A DNA stretch of 64,000 bases, taken from Leptoclinus maculatus (lineage: Eukaryota; Chordata; Actinopteri; Perciformes; Stichaeidae). Both the position numbers and the translations under genes were made by a program. Positions 35,278 through 47,422 of this stretch are shown here, one piece after another. The stretch lies in the NCBI GenBank assembly GCA_032191485.1, contig JAVDOI010000020.1, forward strand, positions 2,134,611-2,198,610, read 5' to 3'. The notes under the pieces were generated by a model that saw only the letters and a list, made by a program, of their open reading frames with translations, ran no database searches and was not told the origin of the DNA. The number at the start of each line of letters is the position of its first letter. Positions within the stretch are counted from its first letter, which is position 1.

Positions 35278-37410
35278 CCACCGCAGGATAATCAATTATA
35301 ACCTCAGATTATAAATTTAGGAGAAAAAGAAACTCGGAAAAATGTTGGGTTTTGTTTTTTTTGTCAAGGAACCACATCGCTTCACATGTTTGGATCAACC
35401 TAATCACACCAGTCTGGTCTAACTCGAGGATAAAGCACAATGCATACTGATGTCAGCATTATGTTCATAACATAACACCTCAGAGACCATATTTACCATA
35501 CCACCTATGGTGTCACCACCGTGGTTAATGTTACAGCAATGTTTAACGCAACGCCAAGGGAAGCGATGTAGTTCCTTGACAGAAAAAGGTTTTCTCGTAA
35601 ATTTACGACTTTATTATTTCAGAGAATATTCTAGTTTTTTTCTAGTAAATTTGTGAGTTTTTTGGAGGAAATTTACCATTTTAATCTCAAGAGAATCTCA
35701 AAAAATGTTTCTTCTTTATTTACTTTTCTTAATGTCAGCGTTTTTTCCCCCTCAGACTACCACCCCCCCCCCCCTTGGCTCCATACTTCCTTTATATCTA
35801 AAATGGCCTTAATATAATGTTGTATTTCTAAGATGCGAGTTGTATTTCTGACATACTCTTTAAGGATGTATTTTACAAGTATTGCCTATTTTTTTTGGTC
35901 TTGTTTCTAGATGCATTGCTTATTATTTGCTTTCATTGTTGAGTTTTGTATTGTTAGTAGCTAGGCAGACTCGTGAACACTGATGTCCTCTTGGAATATT
36001 ATATCTTTGTGTTGGATCTGTAGTGTGTAAAGGTCTGTCTGACCACACTTCCCAGCAATACCAGCTGACTCGCTGCTCAGAGTTAATCTGGGAGGCATTC
36101 TGTAGAGCTGAGGTCATTATAAAGAATGAGGGAGTTCACCTTCAACAAGCAGCAGGTTTGACATTTATTTTGGCTAACAACGATATGAATCTCTTTTTTG
36201 AAATGGGTCTCCATGGTAACGCCTGTGTCGCATGTGTCGGACGGCTACTTCAGCAGATAGTGGAAGGAAGGAATGTGCCCAAACTGTTAATATTAAACAG
36301 ACTCAGCAGGCCGGCGAGTATCGGGCAACTGAGTCGCACAGGCCTCGGATCGTTTTCCACCTCTTGTATTATTAAGAGATATTTAAGGAGCGGTTCGGGT
36401 CAGTGCTCTAGACGGGGCTCAGTGTCGACTTTGAATCCGAACTGCGTTTGCGACAGAGAAATAGAAGGCTTATCCTAGTTCTTTTTTTCCATGAGCGAGT
36501 ACCAGCCCATAGTGACTTTACGAACCACATCAGCAATGGGATATTGGTGTTGTACCATAATCTGACCCCAGTGTGTGCCTCTCACGTTGTACCAGAGTAA
36601 CAGAGCAAAGCATGCAATCTTTGGAAGAACCCAGAAGGTGGTTTAACGGCATTTAGTATGTTTTTTTTACCCTTAGTCCAAGTTGCAACTGTTTCCTTAT
36701 TCAGGTGGAGGGAAATAACAAATGTCCTTGCTTGTTTTGTACATTATATACATTATTTTTGCATGGAAATATTAAATAATTGAAAGGAAAAATCAATATA
36801 GACAAGCATGACTTGCAATAAATATTTAAAATGGTTGTACATTGAGCTGACATTGTCATCTCCAGCTGCCGTTCTTGCTTTGATTCATAAATATTTGAAT
36901 GGACTGCTGTGTTTTTTTTTTAAAGATTGCCAGGTATTTATGTTTTACCGGGACGGTTGCTTAGCTCAATGTAATGGTACTGTATGAGAGGCAAAAACTG
37001 GGGCTCCATGTACCTTTACCTCGAGAAGTTTCAAACATGTGCGCTGAGGACAACGTGGAAATCCTCACTCTTTAAAGTATTAACATGAACAGGGAATAAA
37101 ACAGGCTTCCGTGTGTCGATAAATAAACGAAGCAGAAGGTACCGACAGCACTAAACAGCGCTTTTCCTTATATAAAAACAAAGTGGTCCTTTCATCCCAA
37201 GGCTCAAGTAGTCCACGAGAATTACACCAACTGAAAGCAAAGACCGTTTTTTAAGAAAACAAGCAAACAACTCAAGAAGTGGAAGTGCAAAGGAGGAGCT
37301 TTTTTTGTTTTCTCATGTGTAAATCGCACCTGGCTCAGTTTTCAGTTTCATTAGTCCGTCTGTTTAGAGACCAAAGGTACCGTATTCAGGAACCAGACTC
37401 TCCTCAAACC

Positions 37411-40400
37411 TCATCTCAATCGTCCTTTATCTTTCCCCCCTATCAAAGTCTGGTTCCTCCTCATTAAGCGGCTTCCGTCCCAGTCTCTCTCCCCCTCCTC
37501 CACAGTCCTCCTCCCAGCCTCCCCCCCCACCGGCCTCTCTCCTGTCCTGGACGAGTCTTGTCTTAAAAAAGAGCCGCCGGCTGCGACTATCAGACCCTGG
37601 TTCTGTTGCACAGGCTGGGCTTGGGCCGGCAGAGCCCGCGGGAACTGGTTCGCATCCAGCACGTCTTTGTACTGGATCTCGGGCCGGATCATCCTCAGGC
37701 AGGCCGTCCTGGTGGCGTTGTCCAGACCCGGCTGGAGCTCGTAGCCGAGGATCTTCACCAACCCACTCTGGTACGGGCGGATGTTTTTGTCTCGGATCCG
37801 ATGAGCCTCCACAGGCTTCCCGCCGTCCCTGAGACAAACCCGGGCCAGATCTTCCCGCCGCATCTTGAGAAGAGCTACTTCCTCCTCCATCTGGGCGTGA
37901 CCGAACTGGTTGATTTCTTCCCAGAAGGTCCGGTTGAAGGATTTGTATAAGTGCCAGTCTAGGGCGTTCCACTGCCGCAGCTTCTCCCGCTGCTCCTCCG
38001 TTATATTGGTCACCGTCTTGGCTTGTAAGCGCCCCCCTTTTCCACCGACACCGGCCGCCGTCGCCACTTTGCCCACCCAGCTCCCGCTCATCCCCCCGAT
38101 GCCGCTGGGCTTCTGCTGCCGGGCATTGAGGCTGAATGAGACGACGGCGTCCAGCGGCCAGCAGAGGGCGTGTCTCAGCAGGATCATGGACTGGTCAAAG
38201 TACTCAGACACTAGAATCAGCTTGAAGGTCTGGCGGATCATTTCCTCGGCGTGCTGAGCCAGTGCCAAAGAGAAATTGGCATTGTGGTCCATGCCGAAGT
38301 CAAACAGCAACAGGTTGCGGGCATAGTGGTTGTTGCGGAGACGAGGGTCGTAGTATTTGTTCGGGTAGTCAGCAAAGTCGCCCAAGGTTTTGGCTTTCCT
38401 AAAGGCAGGTGCTACCTCTTTATAATAGGCAAAGGAGGACTCAGCCAGAGCGACCGGGTTCCTGATGATGGAGAAATAGAACGTGTCTGCAGGCATCACC
38501 TTCTCCACCTACAAAAACAGAAAAAGGAGAACTTGTAGTCAATAATAAGTGCTATCAAACAAACCGCCATTTTGCCAGTTTCGCCTGAGTTGAGTAATCA
38601 AATATTTATAGAGGTGGTGAGTTTCAAGAGTCACATTAAAGATAAAGAGAAGATGTTATTCAGTATCATTTGCTAAATTTGGCTTTTAATTATTTAAGGA
38701 ACATGTTGTCCATAGACCTACACAGATACATGTTCAAGTTTTGGATAGAAACAACATGTATGTAAGTTTTAAAAACCTAAAACCAACCAATTCAGACCAC
38801 TTTATAGTACAGTGTATCCACATCACTACAGAATACCCCATCATCATCGTCCCCTACGTCTTTCCACTGCCCCCTCTCCTCTTCTCAATAACTCACCTCA
38901 GGCTTGTTAAATCTCATGTGATTGCCCATGATGTGAAACTCCACGGCTCTGGGACCTCGGTAACCTTTGACCCTGTGGGCATTGAAGGGGAGTGGGTAGC
39001 CAAGCTGGTAGCCCAGTGGCAGGGCGAAGCGGAGGTCGCGCTCCTCCCCGAAGCGGTACAGCATGTTGAGCACGGTGCTGCTGGCCGTCTTGTGGGTCTT
39101 GAGGAACATGATGTGCGTGTGCTGCTGACAGGAGCCCAGAGAGGGCCCCTGGGCATCAGGGGACGTGAAGATGGAGCGACCGGCTGTCTGGACACTGCTG
39201 GAGGACAGGTAAAGATCCCATTTCAAACTGTGTGCATTGAAAATCCTGCAGTTGAGCACTAATCAACAAAAGTTCAAATGACTCCATGGAATGTAAGAGA
39301 AATGTCTCCTAGCGCCCACGCTGCCTTGGTTTCTGGTAAACTCTCATTAACTAGGTTTCCAGCAGCAGCAGGAGGGCTGCCCTCGACTAAAGACAGTCGT
39401 AGTTGACAAACACTAATACGACTTTGGCGACTAATCGATTAGACAGATCTGTAACGTTTCTCCAAAAACAACCACTTTAGATCTTTGAAAGGCCATTTAC
39501 ACGAAGACGCCAACAGAAAATGTCTAACTGGAGAGACATCGAGACTCGGAGACTTCTTTTGATCTGGGCCAACGCCAAAATTGTCAGACAAGTTCAAGAA
39601 ACGGCAAGATATTGGTTGTTTATGACCAAATTACGAAGCGGCTACATGACTGCTTTGTCGCGTCATGTCATGCCTCCTGAAGCTCTAGCCAGGTGCCAAA
39701 ACTATGGCAGATTTCCGAATTTAGAAGTAAATGTTTAACCAGCAACACGAGAAAACACAGATTTAAAAACTTCTATTTTTTGTAACTCTGTGAAAACGCT
39801 TTTTGGGATGTATGAGAGTTTGCAAGTAGGTGTATAGTAGAGCTTGGCCGATAAGTGCTTGACTCAATTATAAAAGGGCACGTTCTTCAATTCCTTAATA
39901 GCCAAATCCTTATCGGAAATACCAATATTTGCATCACACTGATGAATCCGGCATCAGTCAGGCGCTAGTGCGCAGGTCAGTTAGAGGGCAGCATACTTTT
40001 AAAAGCCAGTTGTTTTGCTCTGAGCGCACCATACAGGCAGAGGGACTGAAACCTGAACCTCCCTCAGGGCCCTTGGAACCAGATGTTTAGAGGTTAAAGT
40101 GAAGGAGTTAAATGGTGAGCTTTGAAGACGCCCTGTGCGCCACAAGGAGAGAGGGGGCAAGTCAAAGACTACTTCAGGGTTAATAAATAACTAATAATTA
40201 TAGTCTTACTGTGCAGTAACTCAGTATTAATACCAAAATCATATATCTGTTCAAATCGTCCTTTGGGAATTTTTTTTAAATATTAAAATAAACTTCCAAA
40301 CTTCTTAAAAGTGTCAGTTATCTTAACAAAAAGCAGCTGTAGCAGAACAACACAGCTTGTTTCAATCTGCCAGATACATATTTCATATCTCATGTTGCTA

Positions 40401-41415
40401 AGAGCTCATTTTCAGGCTGTTACAAGATTTAAACATCTTTTAAAATGTTCTGAGTTGTAGTGCAGAGGTTGGTTTTTTTCCTCCTGCCAACACAGGCTCA
40501 ATCTCGGTGGATTTTAGTGTGTAAACGCAACTCAAACTCAAAAAGCATGAAGCCCGTCCAGGCCCAGGCTGTGTATGTTTAACACCACGGTCCACTCCCT
40601 TTAGATTAGATCATTGTGACGATCACCATCGAACGCTGAGGTGTCAGATGAGCAAAAACGATCGAGGAGAAGAAGTACACACAGGCATTAACCCTATCAG
40701 CCCCACAGTTGAGCCCTATTTGCATGGGACGGTTAGGCATTGTTAGGAACAGGACACACTTAGAGGGATTTTCATGAATTGTCTCTATAGATTATCTGTT
40801 ATACAAATACCCTAGAAACTATTTGCAAGCGGACTATCCAAATGAAGTGCTGTGAAGCGGATAGCGCTCCGAGCCCTCTGTTGGCACAACGACCTCTTTT
40901 TATGTTTGGTGAAGAAGTGTCCCGTGGTTAAGTTCAACACCACGACATTTAGCTCCTGCATTGTTCTCCTCAGTTCCTCAGTTCCTCAGTGTGGTTCTTG
41001 CGGTCGCCGCTGTCACATGGTGAGCCGACGGCTGCGAGCGGAAAATCAAAATAGGCGAGTCATGCTGCTGTGGTTAATAGCTGTGCATATGCAGTTTGTG
41101 CCTCAATTGGACAATAAAATGACGTGAACAGACATACACTCCTTTCAACGGTGAACACTCAATGAGAGCAACTCTATCAAAGATGTCGCTGCAGATATTT
41201 GGCCTTGGGCAGGTTGTACGGCAAACAACTGTAATGCAAAAACTGAAGCTACAGCTAAAGCTAAAAGAAAAGTACAATGAGTAACGAGCAGTAAGATACC
41301 TCTTGTTGAAGATGACCCCCAACAGCTGGCCAGCGAAGCCAATGGCAACGAAGAGCAGCAGCGCTTTCCACATCCAGACTGGACCCACCCGACCACAAAA
41401 CAGCCACCGCAACAT
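37411..41415 (-). CDS. gal3st4: Galactose-3-O-sulfotransferase 4-like
   Basis: Three coding exons on the minus strand: 41415-41300, 39197-38897, 38508-37411; 1515 nt, 504 codons plus TGA. Type II Golgi membrane enzyme: short cytosolic start MLRWLFCG, signal anchor (about residues 15-33), then the lumenal domain. Exon 2 holds the 5'-phosphosulfate-binding loop LKTHKTASST; exon 3 holds the 3'-phosphate-binding motif FSIIRNPVALAESSF, both defining GAL3ST enzymes, which move sulfate from PAPS to C3 of galactose on glycans. GAL3ST4 acts on O-glycan cores. The GAL3ST4 assignment over paralogues GAL3ST1-3 rests on adjacency to TRAPPC14, as in human. Exon 3 has a Gly-rich insertion (about residues 275-305) and a polar C-terminal tail, giving slightly more than the human length of about 486. 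An acceptor lies a base before the ATG, so the gene has non-coding exon(s) upstream. Confidence 0.9.
39194..39199 (-). promoter_or_regulatory. gal3st4: Tandem CAGCAG splice acceptor of GAL3ST4 exon 2
   Basis: On the minus strand CTCCAG|CAG|TGTCC. Use of either AG keeps the frame (FNKSSVQ or FNKSVQ), so a one-serine variation in the stem region is possible. Confidence 0.6.
39198..41299 (-). other. GAL3ST4 intron 1
   Basis: 2.1-kb intron between the signal-anchor exon and exon 2. No nested gene seen. A 72-codon plus-strand frame at 39520-39738 has no family resemblance that I can see. Confidence 0.6.
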
Positions 41416-42800
41416 CCTGGGAGGAGAGGTGGAGGGGCAAAGGTCAGAATGGTTGGGCGGGTAGATGGAGGGAGCAAAGAATAGATAGACATTAGACGAT
41501 AGAGAAGGGATACAAAGGTAAAAGTGGAGGAAATGACGGGTCAAAGAAAATGTTAGAGGAGGGGGGGAATGAAGAGCCAAGGAGGGAAATAAGAGAAGCG
41601 GAGTGGAATGAATGATGGAGGGACAAAGGGATGGATGGATGGGGAAGGAGAGATGATGTTATGAGGTGGAGGAGGGGGACCAGGGGAGGTGATGTCATAT
41701 GAAAACAGAGAGGGGGTGAAGAGATGGGCAGAGAGTGGGAGGGAGGAGGGTGGAGAGGCAAAAAAGAAGGGATAGAGAGAGGGAGAGATTTGGATGAGTC
41801 ATAAAGATCATCGTCATCATCACAGGGACGAAAGCAGCCCGAGAGCATCCAGAGACAAGATGCGTTACACCAACACTGATTGTTCAGAATTAAATTCTCT
41901 GATCGAAAAGTCCGCTGACAGTTTTTGATGATTTGTTCTTTGCTGTATATATCTTGACTCGAAGGGATGAACACAAACTTTTTGCCATGTTATTCCAAAT
42001 AACTCCTCGGCAGCGAAGCGGCAAAGGGAGAGAATAACCGTCCAACCAGAGGCGAGTATGTAAGTGACGTGCCGGACGCGAACATGCCTGCTAGCCTCAG
42101 GCTGGAGAGAGGGACGAGAAAGAGACTGCCTGTGTGTGAACAAGGGGATAGGTCATTGTGGCCGAGGCTGCGAATCAATGAACAGGACCTCCTGGTAATA
42201 CAGAATTCACGGGATTGCGATGAACGTCGGATAAAACTACGTCTGTAAAGTCAAAGCTGGGACACGGGTGAGGGAGTCTGCACACAAACCCCTGCTAATG
42301 CAACACTGAACAACTGCATTTCTGTACTCGGTGGTGCGGAGCTGAATCTGTGAGTGGGAGACCACTTCAGTGTATTTGCATACCACAGTGTAAACTTACA
42401 GTCCCAGCAAATGCAGTCAATAGCAGAGTGGTCTGTTCTGGCACGCTCCTGCCTTGTTACACAATAACAACATTTAGCGGTTAAACACACATGGGTGCAG
42501 CTGAAACGACCAACCGCACCTCATTTTATTGCCAGATGGACAACCCCAAACAACCTATTAATAATAAAATAAAACGGCAAAAAGTTAAGTTGGGCTAGAC
42601 AGTTTATTTTTGGAATCATTGGGCAACAAAATCCTTGTTAAACTTTCAGCACATTGTATATTTCCAACATCATCCAGATCATGGTTGTGATCCTGATACC
42701 GTTACATGGCGGCAATACTATGAGAGTTACCGTCCTGTTTGCTTTCCTGTAAAGGGATGACGAACTGTGATTTAAGGTTCTGGCTACCTACAATATCGGC

Positions 42801-43799
42801 AAAGAGTTTCAAAGATGGAGAGACAATGTTGCTAATAGTTTAGACTTATGCTAACTGTAACAAAAAAAGCTTAACAGCTCAGTTTGCCGCAGCCGTAAGT
42901 TAGCCTTTGGTTACGGTGAGCAGAAGACTAAACTATTACAAAAATGAAGAGAACGGACGGTAGACGGACGGAGTTGCTGCTTAGCGCCACGTTGATTGGG
43001 AGTCTTGTTAGACAAAATATTTAGACATCCCAGTGGCTTTTCAGGAACAGCATCTTGCCAAGAAAGACATTGAAACGGTTGTGAAAGAGTTTCCTCATGC
43101 AAAACACGTGATGAATAAGTCAATATCGACCAAGCTCAAGACCGCCTGGACAAAGTACCGTGGGGCGGATGACACTGGACACCGCAGAGTGGTGTTGAAT
43201 GACGGGGTTTACTTCAGGTACCTTTAACTGATCTTTGCTGGCTGTTGTTGAAGTGAAACTGTCTGTAATGTTAAGCTTCATGTACACTGTGGAAAAATAG
43301 CAAAAACGAATAAATACCATGGATATTTTGGCCAAATTATATTATTTTGTGTCTTGTAGACCTACGTTTTGAGTGCTCCGATTCCCTAAAACTGTGCGAG
43401 GCTTCACCACTGCTGTGAAATAAAAGTATTACAGTATTTGATTTTGAAACAGTAGTCTCGAGGTTGACCAAATAACATCAGGGGCATGAGACGCCTCCGT
43501 TTGTCCGTTAAGTGGTGTAGCATTGTTCAAATGTAAAAAGTTCAAAAATATCCGTTTTAGTGACCTAAAACTTTGTTTGTGTGTGGACGAGAGGTCAAAA
43601 CGCAGAGAAAAATATCCGTTTTAAAAGTACTTGTAGACAGGGTCTTAGTCGGCCGTGGGTTTACCTTTGGCTACGGTTAGCAGGAGGCTAAACTATCAGA
43701 AAAGATCAGCTTTCCGCTAACGTTAGCCGTGAGCTCGCCTTAGCTGTGAGCAGAAGGGTAAACTATTAGTAACATTTTCTCTCCATATCTGAAACTCTT
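42801..43799. mobile_element. Candidate inverted-repeat element with an internal short frame
   Basis: Left arm 42801-42842 (AAAGAGTTTCAAAGATGGAG..TAATAGTTTA) is the reverse complement, with few changes, of 43759-43799 (TAAACTATTAGTAACATT..GAAACTCTT). Between them a plus-strand frame of 64 codons (43033-43227) is rich in Lys/Arg and looks coding-like (KLKTAWTKYRGADDTGHRR), with a GGTACC donor-like end. Two direct copies of GTTACGGTGAGCAGAAGACT-like sequence lie at about 42911-42935 and 43669-43695. I do not recognise the protein. Confidence 0.45.
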
Positions 43800-44293
43800 C
43801 ACTTCAGCCTCTCTTTCTGATAAGTACCTCTTCCTTTTTTGAATTGCTTTGCAGTGTAGGCAGTTGTTGCCGATGCTGGAATGGCAACTTTTCCTGCAGG
43901 ATATTCCGCAGTTAAATCAGTCCTTCGCCACCTGAAGGGACGTGCACGCACATCGGCATTTGTGACAGCCAATATGAACGTCCTCTGTCTGTAATGACCA
44001 GAGAGTCTCCCCCGGGCTAGGTTTTCTGATGCCTGAAAGCAGAGCCAAGAGGAGGGGCAGACGTCTAGTTTTATCTCAGAAGACTTGATTTACAATATGC
44101 TGAAAGGTTATCCTGACGTTGTTGAAAACCTGCCTACCCCAGCTTTCCTTTATGACATTTTAAAGCTTGTGAATGAGCTTCACTGACCTTTAGGTAAGAA
44201 GTTATAGCTAAACCTAGACGAAAGGTCCCAACTTATCAACTTATCTCTGCCAAGGAAGTCTAAAACTGTTAAATGGTTTGTGCATCAAAAGTA

Positions 44294-44317
44294 CCCCCCC
44301 CCCCCCCCCCCCCCCCC
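44294..44317 (+). repeat. Uninterrupted C24 homopolymer
   Basis: 24 consecutive C. The longest pure homopolymer I noticed in the window. Confidence 0.95.
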
Positions 44318-45239
44318 ACCGAATTTATTTATGCTAGATATGTAGTTTGAGAAAGTATAGCAGGAAAAACTCACAATTTATCCAGAAAAGAAAAAATCAC
44401 TTTCTGGTTCTTCTTTCTCCTTGCTCAGTTGGGTTTTCAGGTGATACTATTTCCTTTTTATTTTATAAGTCATGATTAATTGAAAAAACAATAGTTAAAC
44501 TTTCATTTAAATAGCAACAAATTGACAACAATAACTAATGATAATTAATCTTTAGTTTTAGTCGCACACTGTTCAAGTTTTTTGTACACAATTAGTTGAT
44601 TAATCGTTCATTAAACAAATCATTAATGAACTTTTTCACTTTATTCTGAACAATTTTACAACAGATTAATCTACAATGGAAATTGTTATTTATTGCTTCC
44701 ATAATTAAACTGGCTTTACTTACATATGATATTGTGCAATAATAATAAAGCAAATGTGTTGCAAAGAGATATGTTAGTGCACAAAATAGGAAATCACTTT
44801 TCTGTGATAATTAGACACACAAGGTGGTGTGTGTGTGTGTGTGTGTTTTTCTGTCTCATAACAGAAACCACTTGAACACTCACGTGTCTCCGCTGTGGCC
44901 GGATGGCTGTGATCACTGACAGCCACCAGACAATATTAAACATGTAAACATATGGAGGACAGAGGTAAAAGAAATCCCTCCATAGTCTCAGCAGAAGATG
45001 GGCGGTACGAATACACAACAAGAGCGGTGCTGCACACAGAATGAGTGGCCACACAGTCTCCACCACAACACAAAGAAGCCTTCAGTGGACATCCCAGCCT
45101 CCAGTCCCACACACACACACGCACATGCGCGCGCGCTGTAATAGACAGGAATAAATCTCGCAGATGGTTTGAAAAAAAGAAAACGTGCAGAAAGGCCTTT
45201 GAAGCCCCCCCCACCCCCCACACCTTCTCCTCTTTCTCT

Positions 45240-45600
45240 GCAGGATCACAGCGCAGCGCCACCTTTTTTATTCCCCCACAATCACTGCATCCAGCCCGCC
45301 GGAACGTTACCCGACTCCTTCTCTCCCCCCCTCGATCCCCCTCCCTCTCTCTCTCCGACGGCTCCCGCTAGCTTTTAGCTTAACGTTACCTGGCTCTCCG
45401 TCTGAAAAGCATAGCTGTGTCCCCGGGCCGGTGTCGGTATTATTGTGCGGCTGCAGAAGAGAGCTCGGTGCATCTCGAGAGGCTTTCGGCTGCAGCTGCT
45501 CCGCCGCCGGGTACAGATCAGGCCATGGAGCCGTCGGAGCGGCCCCCGCACGGATCCCGGGTCAGTCTCTAGGATGCTGATAGCTGCTCTGCTTTCCGAG
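45240..45600 (-). promoter_or_regulatory. gal3st4: CpG-rich block, candidate promoter and 5' UTR exon of GAL3ST4
   Basis: CpG-dense sequence (CCGCCGGGTACAG, GGAGCGGCCCCCGCACGG) standing out from AT-rich surroundings. On the minus strand AGAGCCAG|GTAACG is a fair donor ending an exon at 45390. Spliced to the acceptor just before the ATG at 41415, it would give a non-coding first exon. No transcript evidence, so inference. Confidence 0.4.
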
Positions 45601-47151
45601 GCTAAGAGCACATTCTGTGTGTGTGTGCACCGACAGCTCCAACGCTTTATCCTGCTGACGGCCGACACACACTCACACACTGTGGTCAGCCGGGCGCAGA
45701 AAGATGGGTGTGCGTGTGGTGGTTCCGGGCACTTTTCAGAATAAAATAAAATGTTTTGGCCAATCCACTAAAGACCTCCAGCAAAATGCACAAAGAGAAT
45801 ATTTGTCTAATTACCATAAAGGTCTTCAACGCGTGTCTTAGTGAAAGAGTGTCCTACAATGAGCCACAAACTACTTTATAAAGTAGTACAAGAGATAACA
45901 ACATCTTCATGCCATAAAACACGTTCGTGTTCAGGTTTGCCTCCATCTCAAACATCCACACTGCAGGCGATTTTAAGGATGAGTGACCTGATGGCCCAGG
46001 GTCAATCCCTGCATTTCCCATGATGCTCTTTGTTTCTATAGTACCTTTAAACAGGCCCGCGACCTGTCACACGTGGACACTCTCTATCTGCAGTTTTACA
46101 AAATGAATTTCATCTTTTAGTTTAGAGATTACAAAACTATATTCATGAAGACTGAAGCATTTCATAACCCTTTAATACTACAGTCTCCATGACACACAGA
46201 GTTCAGTGGTCCAGACAGAAATCCAAAGGACCTCAATCAAAAACAAGGTTGGCTTTTTACTCACTGAAATTGTAGCCTTTATTTATTAAATATTTTGTTG
46301 GCCTAAAAGCACTAAAGAATAATAAGAATTGGCTCATGGAATCAGAATAGCAACCACGTGTATGTTTTTAGTTGTGTATTAACTCGTCCAAATTATGACC
46401 TCAGTGTCCTCAAAGGTTGCCTCTCATGTTTACTGTCCTTATTAACTCGTAATTCATATTATTAAATTTAACAGAAAAATGTAATTACTGAGGCCAGGCG
46501 ACCAATTTCCCGCCCATCCACCGAAGCAGTTTTCACTAGCCGATAACCAAACAACAACAGAAAATCACAAAATCTATTTGAATTTATTAATTTAGATGTT
46601 GAATCATGTATTCTCTCCTTACAGGTAGATGCTCCTGTTGTTTAAAAAAATTCTGGTGGAGGAGTTGGAGGAAAGCTTGCATGTCATTGCAGCAAGTTTT
46701 CAAGTGACAAAGTATGTTCTTTTATTTTGAAGGAAAAGCGGTCGTATTTCCGGTATGGTTTGTGTCACTTTGACAAAGTAGCTGAATCTGACGTCAACCA
46801 GTGAAGCCGCCAGAGGAAAAAAAAACGTTCCCCATATATGAAAATAACTATTCCCGATGTGGACATAACATCTGGACCTCCATCATCACCTTCGGTCTGA
46901 ATGTTACGTTTAATTATTGCTCATGTGGCCCAATAAACACAGCAACAATGTAACCATCTGCTGTGACGTGAGGTGTAGAGTGAGGAACAATGACTTCTTT
47001 TTTTTACACAGTATGCATGTCTGTGCATGCACTAGTACATATAAATTAGATCAGATAAAGCTGTAGATGTTGGGAAGATAGCATGTGGGTGTATTATGTC
47101 TATTATGTAAGAATAATCTGTGTAAGCACTTTAAGAGAGATGCAAAAAAAA

Positions 47152-47215
47152 AGTTAAATTCCTTGTATGTGAACACATACCTGACCAATAAATGTGATCC
47201 TGGTTCTGATTTGAA
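47152..47215 (+). mobile_element. LINE-type 3' tail fragment
   Basis: AATTCCTTGTATGTGAACAC then ACCTGACCAATAAATGTGAT and CCTGGTTCTGATTTG: the AATAAA-GTGATTCTGATT end typical of 5'-truncated fish LINE copies. The upstream limit is unclear. Confidence 0.45.
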
Positions 47216-47399
47216 TGTACAGTGGGATGCATACAACATGTTCTCAACATGAATTTGCGTTGTATTAAAGGGGAGTGTTGTGCATCTGTCTGGGAATATA
47301 TTTATATAAGAAAAAAACAATTAAGAAATAATTGCACAATTATTGTAATTTATAGTACAGTTACTTTACAGATAAGGATTTGATATATATATAAAAAAA

Positions 47400-47422
47400 A
47401 CCTTCAACACATTGTTGAAGGT
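47400..47422. other. Perfect 10-bp stem hairpin
   Basis: ACCTTCAACA, loop CAT, TGTTGAAGGT, after an (A)n run. It borders a repeat-like stretch with many GCTAAC/GCTAGC motifs (47460-47660). Confidence 0.65.

Larger units (their letters stand above)
30464..37410 (-). other. Non-coding stretch, possible long 3' UTR of GAL3ST4
   Basis: About 7 kb without a supported protein gene. It holds repeat R2 copy 1 (31695-32086), a perfect hairpin (35252-35277), a degenerate TTTCTCGTAAAT-type repeat (35580-35720) and a C-tract (about 35762-35775). The open frames here are short, unsupported and lack matching splice partners. Whether it is transcribed with GAL3ST4 cannot be told from sequence alone. Confidence 0.35.

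Noticed and set aside
37606..38538. Plus-strand frames across 37.6-38.5 kb
   Set aside because: They are antisense shadows of the large GAL3ST4 exon 3.
45445..45744. 99-codon plus-strand frame in the CpG-rich block
   Set aside because: Explained by high GC content; no recognised protein, and the block looks like a promoter or first exon of the minus-strand gene.
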